37,694 nucleotides of DNA from Deltaproteobacteria bacterium (lineage in GTDB: Bacteria > Desulfobacterota > Desulfovibrionia > Desulfovibrionales > Desulfovibrionaceae), in the NCBI GenBank assembly GCA_031285295.1, contig JAITWK010000018.1:1-37694 (forward strand), written 5' to 3'. The translations under genes were made by a program, and so were the position numbers. Below the pieces are notes generated by a model. The model was not told where the DNA came from. It searched no databases and saw only the letters and a list, made by a program, of their open reading frames with translations. Of this stretch, positions 1 to 5,958 are shown piece after piece (the first letter of the stretch is position 1; each line of letters starts with the position of its first letter).

Positions 1-96
1 AGGTTTGTCTTACACATGGACTTGTATTTACAGGAAAAATAATTTAGGAAGGCAGTGGGGCAATTCTCCGAGTTTCAGAACAAGGAGGTGCCGCTT

Positions 97-186
97 ATGG
101 AGCAGCATTTTCTGCACGACGTTCTGTCCGCGATTGTGGCTGGCGTTGTTGTGGCTTGGATAGCAAAACGGTTCATTAACCGATAA
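97..186 (+). CDS. 29-residue single-span membrane peptide (Fst-like candidate)
   Basis: This short reading frame has a strong ribosome binding site (AAGGAGG, 8 bases before the ATG). The peptide starts MEQHFLHDVL, has a hydrophobic core SAIVAGVVVAWIA, and ends basic (KRFINR). That layout of a short polar head, one membrane span and a charged tail recalls type I toxin peptides of the Fst/Ldr kind and other tiny bacterial membrane proteins. The resemblance is one of pattern only; no homology was tested. A 14-bp stem-loop begins right after the stop codon and an intrinsic terminator follows at 271-312. The gene therefore appears to sit alone on a transcript of roughly 250 bases. No antisense promoter could be firmly seen. 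Translation looks likely; the function is unknown. Confidence 0.6.
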   Translation: MEQHFLHDVLSAIVAGVVVAWIAKRFINR

Positions 187-188
187 AC

Positions 189-238
189 GTTTCAAGCCCC
201 GGCAGGATTTGAGGTTTTCCATTACCGGGGCTTGAAAC
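189..238 (+). other. 14-bp stem-loop after the small peptide gene
   Basis: GTTTCAAGCCCCGG at 189-202 is perfectly complementary to 225-238, with a 22-base loop. It begins 3 bases after the stop codon at 186. No T-run follows it, so it is more likely an RNA stability or antisense-pairing element than a terminator. Confidence 0.65.
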
Positions 239-270
239 TTGTACAAACAAAGTACAGGGGGATTGCCCCT

Positions 271-312
271 GGGTCGGGGAGAGTTCGTAGCTCAAACCGA
301 CCCTTCTTTTTT
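271..312 (+). terminator. intrinsic terminator of the small peptide transcript
   Basis: The stem GGGTCGG (271-277) pairs with CCGACCC (297-303), followed at once by TTCTTTTTT. The direction is plus, so it would end the transcript carrying the 29-residue peptide. Confidence 0.65.
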
Positions 313-383
313 ACTTAACCATTTCTCAAAAAATTGCAAGTGCTGCGTCTTTTTTCATCCGGGCCAAGCGTACGATTTTTACC

Positions 384-415
384 AAAAAAAGAGGGGGCCT
401 TCCGACCCCCTCTTT
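384..415 (-). terminator. intrinsic terminator of the mtrAB operon
   Basis: AAAGAGGGGG (388-397) pairs with CCCCCTCTTT (406-415) around an 8-base loop. Read on the minus strand, the stem is followed by a run of seven T. It lies 46 bases beyond the stop of the outer-membrane barrel gene. Confidence 0.85.
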
Positions 416-460
416 GCATTACGCTTTAGCCAATTACACTTTTAAGGCTTCACACCGTGG

Positions 461-2554
461 TTAGAACGAATACTTGTAGGTCAAACCAACGGTATGGGTT
501 TCGTAGCTGCCACCATGGTTGTAGCCACTGTTCGTTGTAGAGGTATGAGTGGCACCAGCGTCATCATAGGCATAGTCTTCGTAGTCAAGATACGAGAAGG
601 TATAGCCGAATCCGAAGGAGTGGTGTTCATCCATCTTGTACTTCAGCATGGCAGACAGCAGGTGTTCGGTGTAGTCGTCCACCATGTCGATGTCGCCGCG
701 CACCAAGGGGCCAAACGCAGAGGACAGTTCGGTCTTGCCATCGTTTTTGATGAAGTCATAGCGCAGTTGAAGAGCCAGAGTGTCTTCAATCAGATCGATG
801 TTGCCGTTCAGGCCGAAAGACCAGGTAATGTCTTTCTGCTCGAAATCCCAGTTGGTGACACTCGCGGAGGTGTTGCCAGAACCAGGATCAGCATTGGCGC
901 CAGAGTCATCAAAGCCACGCTGGTTGGTTTCGCTGGTGGTGTAATCGACACCGCCATACAAGGCGATTTGCGCCGGGCCGAAATCGTAGGAGATGTCGGC
1001 AATCAGGCCATGCGTGTAGCCATCGTCCTTACCGAATTCCTGCTTCTTGGTGAAGTCGTCATAGGTGAAGGAGTATTCAAGACCAAGATACAGTTTTTCA
1101 GCCGGGGTAAACTCAACTCCGGCCGTGAATTCATGCTGGCGCTTGCTGGCGGTATCCGCATAACTGAACCAGGGGGCGATAGCCCAAGAGGAGGGCGTTC
1201 CGGTGTTGAAAAGAGCCTCGGTTTCCGCCGAATCACGATTCAGGAACTGATAACCAAAATTAACGGCAAACGTATCGGTAAGCTGGGCGTCAAACTTAGC
1301 CCAAACTCGGTTATCGTCGGTCTTGGAAACTTCGGTTACGTCGTAAGCGTTGCGATCCACGCCTTCGTATTCATAACCACCGGATATCTTGTAATCGCCG
1401 CCAAAACGATAACCAGCTTCGACACCAGCGGTCAGGCGTTCAAACTCGTAAAAGGCCAGATCGTTGTGACCACGGTTCGCCGGGGTCATCGTCTCGTTCC
1501 GATAGTCCACTTCGCTGTCATTCTGGCGATCAAAGTAATTCACATACACTTTGGTGCTAAGGCCTTTGATCGGTCTGGAAGTGAAAGCCACGTTGACAAC
1601 GGTATTCTTGATGTCGCCCTTGTAGTCAAACCAGCCGTTTCCACCAGTGGAACCGGGGACACTGCTGTAGTAAGAGCCAGTGCTCATCCAGTCGGAAGTC
1701 ATATTGGAGAAGGAGGCTCTGGCCAGGAGGGAGGACTTGATGGACGGAATGCGCCAGGAAAGCGAACCGCCAATCTTGTAGTTTTCCGATTCCGGGTTGA
1801 GTCTCTTAACGTAATGGTCATTGAGACCGTTATCCGAAAGCATTTCATGGCCGTTACGCAACTGATCGATGCTGCCGTCCAGCTTGATGATCAGGTTATC
1901 GGCCCGGTAGCCGAACTCACCGGAAATCATATTTACTGTAGTGTCGAGGGGAGCAGTGCTGATCCCGCCGTTGGTGAACAAAGGCGTAATACCTTCGGTC
2001 ATCTTGGTTTCCATCTTCACAGAGGCGAAGAAGGGGGTGCCGAAGGCGGCTTCCAGGCCGATACCGGCATTGGTGCGGGCCTTGTTGAAGGTGAAATCGG
2101 TCAGGCCACCAACGGTGTTACCCCAGTTTTCCGATTCGGGGTCACCGATTCTCCGGCCTTCCGACATGTTATGAATTATACGCTGGGCAAAAACGTCGAC
2201 CTTATAGGAGTCAAGTTTTTTGAAGCTGGCGTTAAAATCGTAATCGTACTGCTGGTAGCCTTGTCTGCCATCAGAGTCATGGATGCCGCCGTTAAACTCG
2301 CCATCCATTTTGAACTGGTACTGGTTTTTAACCCATTCCAGATCCACGCCAACACCCATGCCGCCGTCACGCGGGCCATATTCGTTGGCCTTGGCGTCGC
2401 TGCCGCTGGTATTGCCGGCGCTCACATCCACACCGATTTCACCGGTAAAATAGTTGAGGCCGGTGTTTTCTTCGGCATCGGCTTCCGCCGCAACCGCCGC
2501 ATAGGGCAGGCACAGCATACACGCCGCAAACAAAGCGAATACTAAGCGTTTCAT
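461..2554 (-). CDS. MtrB/PioB-family outer-membrane beta-barrel of a porin-cytochrome conduit
   Basis: The 697-residue product has a signal peptide (MKRLVFALFAACMLCLPYAAVAA, cleaved near residue 23). The rest is dominated by alternating amphipathic strands with many Tyr, Asp, Gly and Asn residues, and it ends in a terminal Phe (TYKYSF), the usual outer-membrane insertion signal. Length and composition match MtrB/PioB decaheme-associated barrels, which hold a decaheme cytochrome inside the pore and let electrons cross the outer membrane. The start is supported by a GGGGAGG site 6 bases upstream. The cytochrome partner is encoded 15 bases upstream in the same operon. All cysteines seen lie in the signal peptide, so the N-terminal CXXC known from Shewanella MtrB is absent. 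No outer-surface cytochrome (MtrC/OmcA) is encoded nearby. The direction of electron flow and the substrate cannot be told from sequence. Confidence 0.88.
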   Translation of the reverse strand: MKRLVFALFAACMLCLPYAAVAAEADAEENTGLNYFTGEIGVDVSAGNTSGSDAKANEYGPRDGGMGVGVDLEWVKNQYQFKMDGEFNGGIHDSDGRQGYQQYDYDFNASFKKLDSYKVDVFAQRIIHNMSEGRRIGDPESENWGNTVGGLTDFTFNKARTNAGIGLEAAFGTPFFASVKMETKMTEGITPLFTNGGISTAPLDTTVNMISGEFGYRADNLIIKLDGSIDQLRNGHEMLSDNGLNDHYVKRLNPESENYKIGGSLSWRIPSIKSSLLARASFSNMTSDWMSTGSYYSSVPGSTGGNGWFDYKGDIKNTVVNVAFTSRPIKGLSTKVYVNYFDRQNDSEVDYRNETMTPANRGHNDLAFYEFERLTAGVEAGYRFGGDYKISGGYEYEGVDRNAYDVTEVSKTDDNRVWAKFDAQLTDTFAVNFGYQFLNRDSAETEALFNTGTPSSWAIAPWFSYADTASKRQHEFTAGVEFTPAEKLYLGLEYSFTYDDFTKKQEFGKDDGYTHGLIADISYDFGPAQIALYGGVDYTTSETNQRGFDDSGANADPGSGNTSASVTNWDFEQKDITWSFGLNGNIDLIEDTLALQLRYDFIKNDGKTELSSAFGPLVRGDIDMVDDYTEHLLSAMLKYKMDEHHSFGFGYTFSYLDYEDYAYDDAGATHTSTTNSGYNHGGSYETHTVGLTYKYSF

Positions 2555-2569
2555 ATGTGTCCTCCCCTA

Positions 2570-3397
2570 CTATCTGAAGTGGTGGTCAGTGTTGGAGCCG
2601 TGAATGTTACCATGGCAGTTCAGGCAGGAAGCCTGTCTGGTCATGGCCGTATTTCTGCTGCCCGGATCTTCGTTGACGATCTGCGGATGGTGCTCATAAG
2701 AGTGGCAGTTGCTGCAAGTGTTGCGCAGGTTTTCGGTCAACAGACGGGGGGAATTGGTGCCGTGCGCACTGTGGCAGCTAAGGCAGTTTTCTTCCACCGG
2801 CGGGTGAGCAAAGCGATAGGGGCCGCGCTTTTCAGTATGGCAGGTGTAGCAGAGTTCGTTGGTGAAGTCGGCATCCTTGATCAGAGCCGGGGCCAGGGTT
2901 CCGTGCACGTCGTGGCAGGAGGAGCATTCCATCTTGCCTTCCTTAAGCGGGTGGTGCGAGAACTTGTTGACGTCGCGGCGCACGTCCTTATGGCAGGACA
3001 GGCAGGAATCCATTTCCACAGTTTCCGTACCAACGGTGTGGATGTTGTGGCAGCTGGTGCACGAGGCATCGCCCGCTTCGTGAGCGGAGCCTTCCCAGAA
3101 CATCATTTTCTGGTTGGCGGCGTGGCAGCTCATGCAGCCGGCGTTAACGGTTTCGGCCTGCTTGGGGTCGTTCGGGTCGATCATGTCCAGCACGGACGGG
3201 TCCTGCTGGTGCTCGGTGGCTTCACCGTGGCACGACACACAACTGGCGGTGGCGTGCATGTTTTTGGAATACTTGGCTTCCGTGACGTCGTGACAGGATG
3301 TACAGGCATCGTTATTCGCGGCTTCCGCCGCAAACGCCATGCCCGCACCCATCAAGAAGAGTACCATGGTAAGCCCGACTATTCGGAGCATTCCCAT
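2570..3397 (-). CDS. periplasmic decaheme c-type cytochrome, MtrA/DmsE/PioA type
   Basis: The 275-residue product has ten CXXCH heme-binding motifs: CTSCH, CVSCH, CMSCH, CTSCH, CLSCH, CSSCH, CYTCH, CLSCH, CSNCH and CLNCH. Many extra His residues could be distal ligands. A signal peptide ends near AFA|AEAA, which places the protein in the periplasm, where it would dock in the barrel encoded downstream. The family carries electrons between inner-membrane or periplasmic quinol oxidoreductases and the outer surface. The ATG at 3397 has GGAGG 8 bases upstream; an in-frame TTG at 3403 is too close to that site. The protein is shorter than Shewanella MtrA (about 330 residues) but has the same heme count. 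It is the first gene of the operon, and its control region is probably the AT-rich 3398-4012 stretch. Confidence 0.93.
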   Translation of the reverse strand: MGMLRIVGLTMVLFLMGAGMAFAAEAANNDACTSCHDVTEAKYSKNMHATASCVSCHGEATEHQQDPSVLDMIDPNDPKQAETVNAGCMSCHAANQKMMFWEGSAHEAGDASCTSCHNIHTVGTETVEMDSCLSCHKDVRRDVNKFSHHPLKEGKMECSSCHDVHGTLAPALIKDADFTNELCYTCHTEKRGPYRFAHPPVEENCLSCHSAHGTNSPRLLTENLRNTCSNCHSYEHHPQIVNEDPGSRNTAMTRQASCLNCHGNIHGSNTDHHFR

Positions 3398-4012
3398 ATT
3401 CAAAACCTCCTACTAAAGAATTGCGATTAAAAAACACTGCGAACCTAAAAAATTTGTCTCCAGTTACTAAATCCGTATATTCTAAGTATGCGCTTTTCTA
3501 TGTATTCCCCCCTCCTAAAAGGTTGCGAGGGTAGTTGTTCCGCTAGGGTGGCAGAAAAACCCTTCATCATTAAGAATGTTTGTGAATATTTGCACTAACT
3601 GTGTGCCAATGATGCACTAATTGCAAAAATCACCGGACCAGAGCCAAAAAAAACACCGCGTCAAGCAGGTGCGCTACTTTGTTGTGATTTCTTGCACTAA
3701 CTGTATACAAGTTCAAAAATTTACACAATAGAGCGAGGCCGTTATTGAGCTAAAATTATAAAAAATTGTGAAAAATTGTAAAACAAATGTAACATTGCCG
3801 CTAACCTGAATTGCAAAAAAAGTACACATTTTTAGTGAGTTATAACATAAAAACTTGCATAAAAATTTGTGAGGAAATTTTTCACACAAATAAATATTTT
3901 GCTTTGTGGGGCACAAAGGGTGGGCCGCAAGCAAGCACTTCAAGGGGAACCCTCTGAATGAAATTGACTTTTCCGGATGTTCAGCTAAGTTTCAGACAAG
4001 GAGTACACTGTT
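3398..4012. promoter_or_regulatory. AT-rich divergent control region with repeated motifs
   Basis: These 615 bases without a convincing gene separate the mtrA-like gene (minus) from a small membrane-protein gene (plus). TGCACTAA occurs three times (3591-3598, 3613-3620, 3693-3700). Two copies extend to TTGCACTAACTGT (3590-3602 and 3692-3704), and the first two are spaced 22 bases apart. Farther on, AAAAATTGT repeats with a 10-base period (3761 and 3771). TTTGTG (3866-3871) faces CACAAA (3885-3890) in an inverted repeat that also contains TGTGA-N9-TCACA. The last recalls CRP/FNR-family sites but has a longer spacer than the usual N6. Which regulators bind is unknown. Confidence 0.5.
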
Positions 4013-4288
4013 ATGCTGCTGTTTGACGATTCCAAAAAGCTGGAAAAAGCCATTGGCGAAGAGGCTGCCGCCGTTATTGCCCATGTTTTTGAGCAGGCTG
4101 ATGTAAAGTGGCGGCAGGAATTGGCTACCAAAGCGGATTTGATGGAAACAAAAATGGAATTGCGATCTGAAATCGCCGCTGTCCGCGTGGAAATGCAGGC
4201 CATGAAAAACGAACTCATCAAATGGATGATGGGCGGTTTTGTCGCGCTTGGCGGTTTTCTTCTGGCGGCAATGGCCTTTTTCAAATAG
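4013..4288 (+). CDS. small coiled-coil protein with C-terminal membrane anchor (DUF1640-like)
   Basis: The 91-residue protein has a charged helical body (residues about 8-65) with a heptad-like run (KADLMETKMELRSEIAAVRV). It ends in one hydrophobic span (WMMGGFVALGGFLLAAMAFF), so it should be tail-anchored with the coiled coil in the cytoplasm. This layout is typical of bacterial DUF1640-like proteins, whose function is not established. AAGGAG 9 bases before the ATG supports the start. A strong hairpin terminator follows at 4345-4383, so it appears to be a single-gene transcript. Its leader resembles that of the small peptide gene at 97. Confidence 0.75.
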   Translation: MLLFDDSKKLEKAIGEEAAAVIAHVFEQADVKWRQELATKADLMETKMELRSEIAAVRVEMQAMKNELIKWMMGGFVALGGFLLAAMAFFK

Positions 4289-4344
4289 GCTGGCGGCCCC
4301 TGATTTTCTCGCAGAGTAAAACTACTTAAATAAGTTAATTTTTA

Positions 4345-4383
4345 GGCCCGGTATCAGTGCGTATCTGATACCGGGCCGTTTGT
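4345..4383 (+). terminator. hairpin terminator after the coiled-coil gene
   Basis: GGCCCGGTATCAG (4345-4357) pairs perfectly with 4365-4377 around a 7-base loop, followed by GTTTGTTGT. The 13-bp stem is strong and the T-run is interrupted. Orientation is plus. Confidence 0.75.
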
Positions 4384-4400
4384 TGTATGGGAAAACTGGC

Positions 4401-4625
4401 TTATGTCAAAGCCAAATCCAAAACTTCCAAATCCAGCCCCGAACGGATTTCATCCAGAACGCGCAACACCTGGCCGCGCTGGCCGGGGGCGAAGACTACT
4501 TTCAGGATACAGCCTTTGCGCTCCACTACCGAGGAATAGGCCAGGTTATCATAGGCTTCCAGCAGGTAGCGAAACTGCCGGGTATCTTCCGGCCTGATCT
4601 TCACATAAAGCCGTTCCGAATTCAG
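4401..4625 (-). CDS. DUF4911-like small protein
   Basis: The conserved part reads SERLYVKIRPEDTRQFRYLL and continues to the end with a predicted alpha/beta fold of about 72 residues. I recognise it as resembling DUF4911, a small family of unknown role found in Desulfovibrio-type bacteria. No ATG lies near the start of the conserved part. The nearest upstream ATG (4766) would place 47 residues inside the end of the preceding gene and give an unlikely N-terminus. A CTG at 4625 lies 5 bases after AGAGGG and is the best start by position, with ATT at 4628 as the alternative. It probably shares a transcript with the response regulator that ends 58 bases upstream. Confidence 0.6.
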   Translation of the reverse strand: MNSERLYVKIRPEDTRQFRYLLEAYDNLAYSSVVERKGCILKVVFAPGQRGQVLRVLDEIRSGLDLEVLDLALT

Positions 4626-4683
4626 AATATCCCTCTTTTTGAAACAACATGTAGCGGAGGCAGTATCAATCCAAACTGCCCCG

Positions 4684-5778
4684 CTACAGATCATCCTGGT
4701 GTTTTTTGGCGATCGCTTCAAACTGGTCCGTGATGCTTTCAAAGGCCTCGACCATGTTCGGATCAAAATGCGAACCCTTGCCGCGTATGATGGTGGCCGC
4801 TGCTTCCGAATGCGGCATGGCGTCTTTGTAAACCCGCTTGGAAATCAGGGCGTCATAGACGTCGGCAATGGCCATCATGCGGGCTGCAAAGGGTATCTTT
4901 TCACCGGCCAGGCCGCTCGGGTAACCGCTGCCATCCCATTTTTCATGGTGGCAATAGGCAATATCCCTGGCGATGATCAGGAAAGGCTCCGGGGTTTCCA
5001 GTTCCTTTTCCGCCGCCTGAATGGTGTTGCGGCCATAGGTGGTATGTTTTTTAATCTCTTCAAATTCTTCCGGCGTCAGCTTGCCGGATTTGAGCAGGAT
5101 GCGATCCGGCACGCCCACCTTGCCGATATCATGCAGCGGCGCGGATTTGTAAATCATGGTGATCATCTGTTCGCTGAGGGTGTCCCTAAATTGAGGGCAT
5201 TCCTTTAAACGCTCGGCCAGCGCCTGCATATACAACTGCGTGCGGCGAATGTGCTGCCCGGTTTCGTTGTCGCGCGTTTCCGCCATGGAGGCCATGGCCT
5301 TGATCAGCGAATCCTGCAAACCGGCCAGTTGGCGGGTGCGTGTCTCAACCAGAACTTCCAGTTCCGCGTTATGCTTGGCCAGCGTTTTGCGGGCCTGTTG
5401 CAGGGCGATATGGGTATGCACACGCGCCATGAGGATGGGCGGGCTGATCGGCTTGGTTATGTAATCCACCGCGCCAAGTTCAAAACCACGGGCTTCATCG
5501 TCTTCCTGGGTACGGGCGGTAAGAAAGATTACCGGCACATCGCGGGTGGTGGGGTTGGCTTTAAGTTCGCGGCAAACGGTGTAACCGTCCATGCCGGGCA
5601 TCATGATGTCCAGCAGGATCAGGTCCGGCGGCTCCTTGAAAGCGATTTGCAGGGCCTTCTGCCCGTTGGTAGCCACCTTGTTTTTATAATGACTGCCCAA
5701 AAGATAGGTGAGCAGCGTTATGTTGTCGGCGGTGTCATCTACAATCAGGATGACCGCTTGTTCAGCTTGTTCGTTCAC
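4684..5778 (-). CDS. response regulator with REC and HD-GYP domains (c-di-GMP phosphodiesterase)
   Basis: The 364-residue protein opens with a receiver domain (VDD acidic pair, phosphoacceptor in LLDIMMPGMDG, FLTA, Lys in ITKPI). A short coiled linker (about residues 125-155) follows. The HD-GYP domain shows SAPLHDIGKVGVPDRIL and HHEKWDGSGYPSGL, the motifs needed for metal binding and cyclic-di-GMP hydrolysis. It is an RpfG-like cytoplasmic protein. GTG at 5778 is chosen as start because AAAGGAG lies 8 bases upstream; the in-frame ATG at 5811 would place that ribosome site inside the gene. No sensor kinase is encoded beside it, so the partner must be elsewhere. The DUF4911-like gene follows. 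Confidence 0.92.
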   Translation of the reverse strand: MNEQAEQAVILIVDDTADNITLLTYLLGSHYKNKVATNGQKALQIAFKEPPDLILLDIMMPGMDGYTVCRELKANPTTRDVPVIFLTARTQEDDEARGFELGAVDYITKPISPPILMARVHTHIALQQARKTLAKHNAELEVLVETRTRQLAGLQDSLIKAMASMAETRDNETGQHIRRTQLYMQALAERLKECPQFRDTLSEQMITMIYKSAPLHDIGKVGVPDRILLKSGKLTPEEFEEIKKHTTYGRNTIQAAEKELETPEPFLIIARDIAYCHHEKWDGSGYPSGLAGEKIPFAARMMAIADVYDALISKRVYKDAMPHSEAAATIIRGKGSHFDPNMVEAFESITDQFEAIAKKHQDDL

Positions 5779-5885
5779 GCAGAATGCTCCTTTCCTAAAA
5801 CTGCAACACAAAAACCTGAACCTAAAATCCGATTAAAAAAATCCGAATGCAACGATCCGATTTTGAAAACTTAGGATATTTCGAG

Positions 5886-5920
5886 AAAAAAAGAAAGGGG
5901 GGTAGAGGGTGCCTCCCCCC
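5886..5920 (-). terminator. terminator of the amidase gene
   Basis: GGGGGG (5897-5902) pairs with CCCCCC (5915-5920), with an inner GAGG/CCTC stem. On the minus strand it is followed by TTTCTTTTTTT. It lies 39 bases after the amidase stop. Confidence 0.8.
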
Positions 5921-5958
5921 GTGCGATGAGTTTTTGCTGCAAAAAGGCTCGCTTTGGA

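Noticed and set aside
494..2545. A 683-codon open frame on the plus strand opposite the barrel gene
   Set aside because: It is an antisense shadow caused by codon bias of the mtrB-like gene; it lacks a ribosome site and any recognisable motif. Similar long antisense frames oppose glyS, dnaK, the TerC-like gene and the PHP-helicase.
2555..3430. A 291-codon plus-strand frame opposite the decaheme cytochrome
   Set aside because: The minus frame has ten heme motifs and a signal peptide; the plus frame is its shadow.
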